NCBI RefSeq assembly: GCF_002355595.1 | Contig: NZ_AP017422.1 | Coordinates: 1-64,000, forward strand | Direction of reading: 5' to 3' | Length of the DNA stretch: 64,000 nt | DNA from: Filimonas lacunae | Lineage (GTDB): Bacteria > Bacteroidota > Bacteroidia > Chitinophagales > Chitinophagaceae | Shown here: positions 15,717 to 24,879 of the stretch, one piece after another | How the letters are laid out: each line of letters starts with the position of its first letter | How positions within the stretch are numbered: the first letter of the stretch is position 1 | Notes under the pieces: generated by a model | Seen by the model: only the letters and a program-made list of their open reading frames with translations | What the model was told of the DNA's origin: nothing | Databases searched by the model: none | Translations under genes and position numbers: made by a program

Positions 15717-18700
15717 ATGACTGCTTTTGAGAAAAGGAACGCCACTACCTTCGGTAGAGGTGTAATGCTAATGCTATGTATTCTTCTATGCTTTCTTTCT
15801 GCTACTGAAGCGCAAATAACTACTACTATCGGCACCGGTGTTGCCGGAAACGGCAACCGGGAGTATCCCTGCCCTTTGCAGGATAACGACTACGGGGCAC
15901 GTATGCAGTTTTTGTATCCGGCTGCCGAACTCCGGCAAATGGGCATGGATGCCGGAACAGTGAATGCGATTGTATTTGATGTAGTACGCCTGGCTTCCAG
16001 TAGCCGCACGCGGTTTGCCGTAGAGCAAATGCGCGTGAAAATAGGCACTACTGCTATTACTGACTTAGGCGATACGGATTTTGAGCCGGGGCTTACCGAG
16101 GTATATGGCCCTGTAGACTATTTGCCGGTATTAGGTAAAAACACGCTCATGTTCACTACGCCGTTTGTGTGGAATGGGGTGGATAACATTATTGTGGAAA
16201 TATGTAACGGAAGTTCGCAATCGGCTGGCAGGGTTACTACCGCTAATGCCGAAATTCCGTGGACAAAGGGTTTGTCTTATAAAGCGTCCCACACGTTTAC
16301 TGATCCTGAAATGGGCAGTTTGTGTGGCAAAGCCGGATGGGATAATATTGGCGATCAAACTACCCGGCCTAATATCTCTTTTGTATGGCAACCGCTTACT
16401 GCTTGTAGCGGCACGCCGGTTGCAGGTAATGCAGTGGCGGCGGTAACAGATGTGTGTGCGGGAAAATCTTTCCAGCTGTATTTGCAAAACACGCCTGTGG
16501 TGAGCAATATCAGCTTTCAGTGGCAGGTATCTGCCAATAACAGCACTTTTACTGATATTCCCGGTGCTACCAGTTTTAATTACACTACTACGCAAAGCGC
16601 TCTTTCTTATTATCGCGCCAAGGTAAGCTGCTCCACTTCCGGGGCTTTTGCTTATTCTCAATCCGTGCAGATAGGTTCACCGGCGTTAGTGTCAGGTACT
16701 GCGTTTACCATTAATAAAAATGCACCTGCTTCTGCTACTAATTTTCCTTCTTTTGCCGATGCCTGGAATTATATAAAATGTGGTATCAATGGCCCTGTTG
16801 CATTTACGGTAACGTCAGGCAGTGGTCCTTATAACGAGCAACTGGTAATGGACGAGGTGTTTGGTACTTCGGCGGTAAACACTATTACGTTTAATGGTAA
16901 TGGCGAAACGCTTACCTGGGCCGGAGCTGAAAACTCGCGCGGGGTTATACAGTTGAATGGTGCTGATTATGTTCGTTTTAATAACCTGGTTATTGCTGCA
17001 ACGGGTGATAACGGGTATGGCTATGGGGTGCATATGCTGAATAATGCCGATCATAATACTATCAATAACTGTATTATTTTAACAGATTCAACTTCCACCG
17101 ATGAATCCTATGCCGGTGTGGTGATCAATAATTCCAGCGAACTAATGGCGCAGGCAGCTGCTTATTGCGACAGTAATATCATCAGCAACAATAACATCAG
17201 GGGCGGATATGCCGGTGTGGTTATTAGTGGAGGAACAGATAAAGCCAATGTAGGCAACCAGGTATTGCAAAACACCGTTGCTGAATTTTATGCTTACGGT
17301 GTTTATTTCTATTATAACTCTCTGGCCAGTATTGAAAAAAATACGATAGTGCGTTATAACCGCGAAAACAGCAGCTATAGTGCAGTGGGTATACAGGGCA
17401 GTGATATTAGCACGCGTTGTGTGATCAATGCTAATACTATTACACATTTAGTGTCCGATAATATGCCGGTGGTCAATGCTGTTACAGGTATTGCGTTGAG
17501 CAATGTGGCTGCTTTCAGTGGTTTAGACAACCTGGTAAGTAATAATAAGATATATAGCCTGGGTGAAGCGGTGAATGTAAGCGGTATTGTTAACGGAGGT
17601 TCTACCTGGCTGGCTTATTATCATAACACTGTTTCGCTGGATGGTAGCGGGGTTAATGCTACTGAAAATACGCGCCTGCGTGGTTTTCAGTATGGCAGCG
17701 GATCGGCAGGGGTTATGTTTAAGAATAATATCATCACGGTAACGCGTGCGGGCATTGGCAGCAAACATGCTATCTATGCAGAAGATGGCGTGTCGGGTTT
17801 AACCGCTGATAATAATGATTATTATATCGCTATAGCAGAAGGTAAGGCGGCACTGGGGTATCTCAATAGCAATATAATCAGCCTTGCAGCCTGGCAGGCC
17901 GCCAGTTCTCAGGATGCTGCTTCTTTAAATGCTCCTCCTTATTTTGTGGATATAGAAACAGGAAATCTACGGCCTGTGAATTCAGCTATTGATAACAAAG
18001 GGGTATATGTTAGCCTGGTGCCTGTAGATATAGAAGGGCTCAACAGAAGTACTACTACGCCCGATCCGGGAGCCTATGAATATACGCCACCGGCGTGTAC
18101 TGCTCCTCCGGTAGCAGGTGTGGCTACTATTAGTAAAGACAATGTGTGTGCAGGTACACTGATTGCTTTAACCTCCAAAGGGTTTTCTATTGGTGCAGGT
18201 CAAACCTTTCAGTGGCAAACCGCTGCCAATGCAGCCGGGCCATATATCAACCTGGGCAATGTATTAAACATGCCCGACACTACTATATATGCACCTTCAA
18301 TAAGTACTTACTACCGGGTAGTGGTTACCTGTAGCGGTAACCAGGGCAGCTCGCAGGAGGTGCTGCTGCAGGTAAAGCAACCACTGGCCGGTGGTACCTA
18401 TACGCTTAGCCAACTGGCGCCTGCCGGCACAGTAGACTTTGCCAGTTTCCAGGAAGCAAAAGCGGCTATGGTGTGTGGTATACAGGATGATGTGGTGATT
18501 ACGGTAATTGCTGGTTCTGGTCCGTATAACGAACAGTTCACGCTGGATACCTTGCCGGGTGCAGCGGCCGATGCTACCGTTACTTTCAATGGTAATGGTA
18601 ACGTTATTACCTGGAGTGCCATCAATAGTAATGAACAGGCGGTTATTAAGTTAAATGGTGCCGATCATGTGGTATTCGACAGCCTGGTAATTGCTGCGCA

Positions 18701-21700
18701 GTTAAGTGGTTATGGTGGTTATGCGGTGCAGGTAACCAATAAGGCAGATAGCAACACTTTCCGTAAATGTGCTTTGAGCGTGCCTTTGGATGGAGGGTAT
18801 GGTTATGTGGCGGCTGTTATTAATGTAGAGGGGGATGAAGTGTTGCCAAGTGATGGCAACCTGTTTGCAGAGAATACTATATCCGGTGGATATACCTGTG
18901 TGCAGGTGTCAGGGGCAGAGGGTAGATATGTGCAGAACAACCGCTTTGTAAATAACCTGGTGCAGAATTTTGATACCTATGGTATTGCGGTGAGCAATAC
19001 AGCAGGCACCGTGGTGAGTAATAATAAAATTACCCGGCCGGGGAAAAAAGATGTATATAGCTTTACGGGTATTACCGTTTTTGCGGGTGCTGACAATGTG
19101 GTGGTGAATGGTAATAGTATTTACAATCCTTTTGGTGCGGCACCTTCTTCTACGGGGGAGTTTACGGGTATTAGCATCAATGGTCTTACCATACAGGCTG
19201 GCAAGCCGTTGCAGGTAACCAACAACCTGTTGTATAATATCACTGGGAGTGGCGATTTATATGGCATCCGCACTTACGATGCGCCATATGTGCATCTGTT
19301 CCATAACACTGTCAGCTTTGATAAAGTTGCCTATGCAGGCTCCGCATCTTCTTACGGTATATACCTGGATGGAAATGCAGAAGGTAATGAAGTAAAAAAC
19401 AACATTGTCTATATCACGCAGGGCGGAACGGGCAATAAAACCGGTATAACAGTCAATGCATCAGATATTACCACTATCCAGGCTGATAATAACAACTATT
19501 ATATCAATAGTGCCGGTGGTAATAATTATACGGGTAGTTATAACGGTAGTCAGGCTACACTGGCCAATTGGCAGCAGGCTACGGGTTTTGATGCGCATGG
19601 GCTGGCAGTGAACCCGGTGTTTGCCGGTGCGGCTGTTGGCATGTACAAGCCTACGGTAGCGGCTTTAAACAATGCAGGTGCAGTGGTGAATGTGGCACAG
19701 GATATAGAAGGCGTGGCGCGTAATGTGAGCTTGCCGGATGTGGGCGCTTACGAGTTTACCATGGATGCCTGTACAGCTCCACCCGTAGCAGGTACAGCTA
19801 CTGTTTTCCCGGCGTCCGGCATTTGTAAGGGAACGGAAATAGATTTAACGCTGAATGGTAACAGCACAGGTGCAGGACAAACCTATCAGTGGCAGCAAAG
19901 TGTTTCCGGTATCGATAACTGGACAAATGTTGATACGGCATTGCTGTACCACGAAATGAAAATGGGAGCTATTCGCAGTGCTTATTACCGTTGTGTAGTA
20001 ACCTGTGGCACTAATACGGCATATTCTACTACTACGCAGCTACAGCTGAATGGTGGCCTGGCTGCCGGGGTATATACAATTGATAAAAACGGAACGGGCA
20101 ACTTTGCTTCCTTCACCGAAGCGGTAGCGGCAATGGATTGTGGTATTGAGGGAGCGGTTACCTTCCTGGTAAAAGCAGGCACTTACGAAGAGCAGGTGCG
20201 CATGCACCAGGTGTACGGTGCATCGGATACCAGCAGAATTACTTTCCAGCCGGAAGATAACACCGTGGGGTCGGTAATACTTACTGCACAGGCTGATTAT
20301 AACAACAACTATGTGTTGCAGCTGGATAGTGCATCTTATGTTACCTGGAGTAAACTGGTGATTAAATCGGCAGATGATGCGTCGTATGGCAGGGTAGTGG
20401 ATATCAAAAGCAACGCCTCTTTCGATAGCATTGTAAATTGTCAGCTTACCGGTGTTGCTCCTTTTTATTATACTGATGATTTGAATGTAGTGTACATCAA
20501 TGATGTATCGGGTAGAAATATAGTGCTGAAAGGAAACACGATCACGAATGGCGCTACGGGCATTTATGTAAATGGATCTTATACTACACAGGCGGGAGGT
20601 ATTAGCATTGATAGCAATACCATTGTGCATCCCTATATGTATGGAGTGTATGCCAATTGGGCTAACAGCCTGCTGGTAACACGCAATGCCTTCTCGCTTA
20701 CCTGTGGCGGGTTTGACCAGGTATATGGTGTTTATATGCAGTTTTGCGATAGTGTGTACCAGTTGAAGGAAAATATTGTTCGTATGCATGATGCAGCGGG
20801 ACAGGCTACTGGCTTCTATCTGAGTTATTGTGGCACTTCCGGTATCAAGGGACAGATAGATAATAACCGCATATGGGCATTGCAGGATAACTCAGGCAGT
20901 ATAACAGGCATAGACATAGAAGGCAGTAAACGTGCGCTGGTGCGTAATAACGTTATTAGTATTGCTACCTCCGGTTTCCGTTCTTATGGTATACTGGATA
21001 ACTCTTCCGCCTTTAGTTATTATAATAACGCTGTTCAAACCCAGGCATCTGCCGATGATGACAATTATGCGGTATGTGTTTCCGGTTATCCTATTGAGCA
21101 GGGGGTACCTGTTTTCAAAAACAATATTATAGCACACCAGAATGGTGGTGTGGCCATGTTTGTATCTAATGAAGGCTCTTTTGGGGCAGATTATAATATG
21201 TATTATTCGGGTGGTGCAGCTGTGTGTAAAATAGGCAGCGCTGCTTATAATACCTTGCCTGAATGGACGGCGGCTGTGATGGAAGATTATTCTTCTATCT
21301 GGTATAAACCTGCATTTACTGATGATTCTACATTACAGCCGGCAATAAACGATTCTGCTGTGTGGGTAATGAATGGGCGTGGTGTGCAGCTGGCCGAAAG
21401 TAATGTAGATAGAAATAACCAGGCACGTCCTGTTACTTTACAGAGTGGTGTGCCCGACCTTGGGGCCTATGAGTTTACACCTGCTGTAGTGCCTATAGTG
21501 GCTACTGCTATACCGGCTGCTCCGGCACCTAATACTACACAGGCATTTATGCTGGGGTCCGATACGGTATATACTATCACCTGGGGTAATACTGCGCCAC
21601 AGCTGTTAAAGGTAAGACGCTACTCCGGCGAGAAGCCCCCTTCGTTACCTGCTACTGCAAAGTATATGTACTATTATACAGATGCAGAAGTGGTAGGGGC

Positions 21701-24677
21701 GGGTGCCACTGGATTCCTTGCTACCCAGCATTATTTGGATAGCTGGCGCGGTTTTATTGAAGCAGAACCGATGATCCGTTTTGGCAGAACCAATGCCGCC
21801 GGAACATGGATGGTGGATACGGCCAGCGTTGTAAATGCAGATAAGAATACCATTACCCGTAACAATACTGATTACCTGGGCCGGTTCACGGGCTTGTATG
21901 ATAGCACGGTGCGTGCGGTGGCCGATCCGGTGGCAGTGGTGCCGGATAGTTCCAATGCAGGTACGCATTTCTGGGTGGGGTATGGACATAACTATTATTT
22001 CAAGGCAACGGACGAGGTGGGTATGGTCAACAGCCAGTCTATGGTGTTGTACCTGAGTGCCAAAGAAGAAACAGATGTAGTAGTGCGTGTGAATGGTACC
22101 CCCTGGGCTAAGCAATACCATATACCTGCCAACACGGTTATTACCAGTGATGAAATGCCTAAGAGTGGTACGGTAGATGCAAGGCTCACTGCTGAAGGTA
22201 AAAGCGACAGGGGCATTAGTATAGAAAGTGCAAAGCCGATTGTGGCCTATGCACATATTTATTCCGAACAATCTTCCGGTGCTACCATGTTGTTACCTAC
22301 AGGTACCTATGGGTATGAATATTATGCGCTGGGTACTCAAAATAAATTCAACGGGGCAGATTGTTATTCGTGGTTTTATGTAATAGCCAATCACGATAGC
22401 ACTATGGTAGAAATTACCCCTTCTTGTGCTACCACGGGTGGCGCTGCGGCCAATACGCCTTTTGTAGTGATGCTGAATAAGGGTGAAGTGTACCAGGTGA
22501 TGGGCGCGTTCCAGGGTGGAAGGGCTAACCAGGGCTATGATGTAACAGGTAGTAAAGCCCGCTCTTTGCCCAATGCTTCCGGTCATTGTTACCCTATAGC
22601 CATGTTCACGGGCAATAGCCGCACAGCAGTTACCTGTGATGATGGTAGTGGTAGTGCCGATAATATATTGCAGCAGAACTTTCCTTCACAGGCATGGGGT
22701 AAAAGGTATCTGACGGCACCGGTGCCTAACCCGCAGGATTATACTTTGCCTATGACAGCTTTGTACAGGGTGGCTGTGAAGGATACCAACACGGTGGTGA
22801 AAAGAAATGGTGCCGTGCTTACCGGTCGCGTGAAAAGTTATTATGAGTTTACTACAGATGGGGCTGATTATATTGAAGCAGATAAGCCGGTGCTGGTGGC
22901 GCAGTATATGCTTTCCACCGGGGCCTGTGGCATTCCTTCTGTAGGGGCAGGCGATCCGGAACTGGTATACCTGAGCCCGATAGAGCAGGGCATTACGCAG
23001 GTGAATTTCCTGCGCAACACAGAGCAAAGCATTACTGTTAATGATCTCGTACTCATTATACCGGATAATGGTGTCAGCTCCTTGCAAATAGATGGCTCTT
23101 CTGCCTTTGATTATTCTTATCCGCATCCTAACGTGCCGGGTTATACTGTAGTGGTGAAGGTGTGGGGGGCTGCACAGGCGCAGGCCAGTGTAAGCAGCGA
23201 TGTGCCATTTACAGCGGTTACCTATGGTTTGGGTGTATTTGAAAGTTACGGATACAATGCCGGTACACTGGTGCGTAACCTGAATGCTATAGCAGGTATT
23301 GTAAACGCGTATGATTCCAGTGGCAATAATAGTGCTTACGCTTGCCCGGGTACACCGTTTCGTGTCAATGTGCTGATACCGGTGAAGCCTTCGCAAATTA
23401 ACTGGTATTTCAGCAAAGCGCCCGACCTGGTGCCCAATGCCGATAGTGTGCAGGTGAATCCTATGGCAATAGATTCCGTGGTTATCAGTGGTCGTACTTA
23501 TTATCGCTATACGGTAAATCAGCAGTTTACGGTTACGCAGCCGGGTAACAGCTATATACCGGTAACCTTTGCCAATATTGAAATTGAAAGCTGCGATAAC
23601 ACAGCCGATGCGGTGATAGCGGTAAATGTGAAAGAGAAACCGAAGGTAGATTTTGCGATCAATTATTCCGGTTGTCTGAGTGATGTGGCGCAACTGGATG
23701 GCTCGGCAGTGGCAGGTGATGGAGTGGCGGTAGCTAACTGGAAATGGAGTTTGGGTGATAGCACTTTCGCTTACACACAACAAACCACTAAGCAGTATGC
23801 CGATTCTGGTACTTACCAGGTAGCGTTGCGTGTTATTGATGGCGCAGGTTGTATGGCTGATACAGTGAAGTCATTGGTAGTGAAGCCTTACGCGGCTATT
23901 GTGCTGGTGGCCGATACCGTAAAGGTTTGTGAAGGGGAGTCTGCTTCGTTGGCAGTAGCCAGCCCGGATGCATCTGCAGTATACAGTTGGTACCGGGAAG
24001 AGTCGGGAGGAACAGTATTGCTGAGCGGCACTGCTTATACCGTTAACCCGGTTACAGCTGATAGTGTATATTATGTAGAGGCCTTGCAGGATGGTTGTGC
24101 GTCTCCGCGTAAAGAGGGCGTGATAATGCTGCTGTCGTCTCTGCCCGCACCCGTGGTGAGCGTAGATTCTATTACGGCCAATTCGGTGCGGTTTAGCTGG
24201 ACGGAGGTGTCCGATGCGATTGGTTATGAAGTGTCTATAGATGGAGGTGCAACCTGGATAGAACCTTCTTCCGGTACTATGGGGCTGGTGCATATAGTAA
24301 CCGCACTTCGTCCGTTCCAGGAAATAACCCTGATGGTAAAAGCCAAGGGCTGGAAAGCTTGCCAGGATGCCTTGTCCGAAAAAGCATCTGCTACTACCAG
24401 CACAGATGAAGTGTTTATTCCCAATGCCTTTAGTCCCAATGGTGATGGATTAAATGATGTGATAAAAGTATATAGCATGGCGGTGAAAGAATTACACCTG
24501 GCTATATTCAACCAGTGGGGGCAGAAAGTATTTGAAACACATGATGTTGCACAAGGGTGGGATGGATTGGTGAATGGTAAGCCACAACCTTCGGGTGTGT
24601 ATATGTATGTGTGCAGAGCTGTTTTAACCAATGGTAATACCATTACTAAAAAAGGATCGGTAAACCTGGTGCGATAA
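15717..24677 (+). CDS. Giant T9SS-secreted adhesin-like protein 1 (Ig/beta-helix/IgGFc/PKD/FN3/CHU_C)
   Basis: A 2986-residue cell-surface protein. A signal peptide (to about residue 32) precedes a 190-residue N-terminal domain (YPCPLQDNDYGARMQFLYPAAEL). Three tandem modules follow, each an Ig-like domain plus a long right-handed beta-helix rich in NN and YG turns (about 225-795, 795-1350, 1350-1915), each closing with a D.GAYE(Y/F)T motif. Next are an IgGFc-binding-type domain (about 2078-2515, FWVGYGHNYYF to YGYNAGTLVRNL), a PKD domain (about 2641), an Ig-like domain (about 2724), an FN3 domain (about 2811), and a C-terminal gliding-motility/CHU_C domain starting FIPNAFSPNGDGLNDV (about 2899). 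That last domain is the type B T9SS sorting signal. It probably mediates adhesion or gliding. Start ATG 15717 follows a short out-of-frame ATG-ACA-TGA. Confidence 0.9.
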   Translation: MTAFEKRNATTFGRGVMLMLCILLCFLSATEAQITTTIGTGVAGNGNREYPCPLQDNDYGARMQFLYPAAELRQMGMDAGTVNAIVFDVVRLASSSRTRFAVEQMRVKIGTTAITDLGDTDFEPGLTEVYGPVDYLPVLGKNTLMFTTPFVWNGVDNIIVEICNGSSQSAGRVTTANAEIPWTKGLSYKASHTFTDPEMGSLCGKAGWDNIGDQTTRPNISFVWQPLTACSGTPVAGNAVAAVTDVCAGKSFQLYLQNTPVVSNISFQWQVSANNSTFTDIPGATSFNYTTTQSALSYYRAKVSCSTSGAFAYSQSVQIGSPALVSGTAFTINKNAPASATNFPSFADAWNYIKCGINGPVAFTVTSGSGPYNEQLVMDEVFGTSAVNTITFNGNGETLTWAGAENSRGVIQLNGADYVRFNNLVIAATGDNGYGYGVHMLNNADHNTINNCIILTDSTSTDESYAGVVINNSSELMAQAAAYCDSNIISNNNIRGGYAGVVISGGTDKANVGNQVLQNTVAEFYAYGVYFYYNSLASIEKNTIVRYNRENSSYSAVGIQGSDISTRCVINANTITHLVSDNMPVVNAVTGIALSNVAAFSGLDNLVSNNKIYSLGEAVNVSGIVNGGSTWLAYYHNTVSLDGSGVNATENTRLRGFQYGSGSAGVMFKNNIITVTRAGIGSKHAIYAEDGVSGLTADNNDYYIAIAEGKAALGYLNSNIISLAAWQAASSQDAASLNAPPYFVDIETGNLRPVNSAIDNKGVYVSLVPVDIEGLNRSTTTPDPGAYEYTPPACTAPPVAGVATISKDNVCAGTLIALTSKGFSIGAGQTFQWQTAANAAGPYINLGNVLNMPDTTIYAPSISTYYRVVVTCSGNQGSSQEVLLQVKQPLAGGTYTLSQLAPAGTVDFASFQEAKAAMVCGIQDDVVITVIAGSGPYNEQFTLDTLPGAAADATVTFNGNGNVITWSAINSNEQAVIKLNGADHVVFDSLVIAAQLSGYGGYAVQVTNKADSNTFRKCALSVPLDGGYGYVAAVINVEGDEVLPSDGNLFAENTISGGYTCVQVSGAEGRYVQNNRFVNNLVQNFDTYGIAVSNTAGTVVSNNKITRPGKKDVYSFTGITVFAGADNVVVNGNSIYNPFGAAPSSTGEFTGISINGLTIQAGKPLQVTNNLLYNITGSGDLYGIRTYDAPYVHLFHNTVSFDKVAYAGSASSYGIYLDGNAEGNEVKNNIVYITQGGTGNKTGITVNASDITTIQADNNNYYINSAGGNNYTGSYNGSQATLANWQQATGFDAHGLAVNPVFAGAAVGMYKPTVAALNNAGAVVNVAQDIEGVARNVSLPDVGAYEFTMDACTAPPVAGTATVFPASGICKGTEIDLTLNGNSTGAGQTYQWQQSVSGIDNWTNVDTALLYHEMKMGAIRSAYYRCVVTCGTNTAYSTTTQLQLNGGLAAGVYTIDKNGTGNFASFTEAVAAMDCGIEGAVTFLVKAGTYEEQVRMHQVYGASDTSRITFQPEDNTVGSVILTAQADYNNNYVLQLDSASYVTWSKLVIKSADDASYGRVVDIKSNASFDSIVNCQLTGVAPFYYTDDLNVVYINDVSGRNIVLKGNTITNGATGIYVNGSYTTQAGGISIDSNTIVHPYMYGVYANWANSLLVTRNAFSLTCGGFDQVYGVYMQFCDSVYQLKENIVRMHDAAGQATGFYLSYCGTSGIKGQIDNNRIWALQDNSGSITGIDIEGSKRALVRNNVISIATSGFRSYGILDNSSAFSYYNNAVQTQASADDDNYAVCVSGYPIEQGVPVFKNNIIAHQNGGVAMFVSNEGSFGADYNMYYSGGAAVCKIGSAAYNTLPEWTAAVMEDYSSIWYKPAFTDDSTLQPAINDSAVWVMNGRGVQLAESNVDRNNQARPVTLQSGVPDLGAYEFTPAVVPIVATAIPAAPAPNTTQAFMLGSDTVYTITWGNTAPQLLKVRRYSGEKPPSLPATAKYMYYYTDAEVVGAGATGFLATQHYLDSWRGFIEAEPMIRFGRTNAAGTWMVDTASVVNADKNTITRNNTDYLGRFTGLYDSTVRAVADPVAVVPDSSNAGTHFWVGYGHNYYFKATDEVGMVNSQSMVLYLSAKEETDVVVRVNGTPWAKQYHIPANTVITSDEMPKSGTVDARLTAEGKSDRGISIESAKPIVAYAHIYSEQSSGATMLLPTGTYGYEYYALGTQNKFNGADCYSWFYVIANHDSTMVEITPSCATTGGAAANTPFVVMLNKGEVYQVMGAFQGGRANQGYDVTGSKARSLPNASGHCYPIAMFTGNSRTAVTCDDGSGSADNILQQNFPSQAWGKRYLTAPVPNPQDYTLPMTALYRVAVKDTNTVVKRNGAVLTGRVKSYYEFTTDGADYIEADKPVLVAQYMLSTGACGIPSVGAGDPELVYLSPIEQGITQVNFLRNTEQSITVNDLVLIIPDNGVSSLQIDGSSAFDYSYPHPNVPGYTVVVKVWGAAQAQASVSSDVPFTAVTYGLGVFESYGYNAGTLVRNLNAIAGIVNAYDSSGNNSAYACPGTPFRVNVLIPVKPSQINWYFSKAPDLVPNADSVQVNPMAIDSVVISGRTYYRYTVNQQFTVTQPGNSYIPVTFANIEIESCDNTADAVIAVNVKEKPKVDFAINYSGCLSDVAQLDGSAVAGDGVAVANWKWSLGDSTFAYTQQTTKQYADSGTYQVALRVIDGAGCMADTVKSLVVKPYAAIVLVADTVKVCEGESASLAVASPDASAVYSWYREESGGTVLLSGTAYTVNPVTADSVYYVEALQDGCASPRKEGVIMLLSSLPAPVVSVDSITANSVRFSWTEVSDAIGYEVSIDGGATWIEPSSGTMGLVHIVTALRPFQEITLMVKAKGWKACQDALSEKASATTSTDEVFIPNAFSPNGDGLNDVIKVYSMAVKELHLAIFNQWGQKVFETHDVAQGWDGLVNGKPQPSGVYMYVCRAVLTNGNTITKKGSVNLVR

Positions 24678-24697
24678 AAAACAACTATGCTTTGTAA

Positions 24698-24732
24698 AAG
24701 CCTGTTCCGGAACACTTTGCCGGAGCAGGCTT
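24698..24732 (+). terminator. Hairpin after giant adhesin gene 1
   Basis: AAGCCTGTTCCGG and CCGGAGCAGGCTT pair around a 9-base loop, with one G-T pair. The T tract after it (CTTTA) is weak, so termination may be partial. Adhesin gene 2 has its own promoter immediately downstream. Confidence 0.6.
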
Positions 24733-24764
24733 CTTTATGGATAGTATCTGGTTGTTGCCTGCTT

Positions 24765-24824
24765 AAATGTGCTAATGATTTTCTGAAATGTGATAAGCAT
24801 TCTTAATTAATATTTTAATATTTG
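24765..24824 (+). promoter_or_regulatory. Direct-repeat operator and -7 element of giant adhesin gene 2
   Basis: AAATGTG at 24765-24771 and 24786-24792 (21 bases apart) is followed after 23 bases by TAATATTTG (24816-24824). Geometry and core match the site before adhesin gene 1; the flanks are GCTT and TTTCTG against TTTCTT there. Confidence 0.65.
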
Positions 24825-24879
24825 TTTTGATGCCTTTGTGTGTGACGGCTATTGTGTGCATTCTGTTAAACCAAACCAA

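Noticed and set aside
22686-23783. A 365-codon open frame on the minus strand inside giant adhesin gene 1, and similar ones at 25822-26799 and 20040-20789.
   Set aside because: They are antisense to a clearly coding frame with domains and have no motif. Their composition (many His, Arg, Ile, Thr) is what the codon usage of the repeat-rich sense gene produces in that frame.
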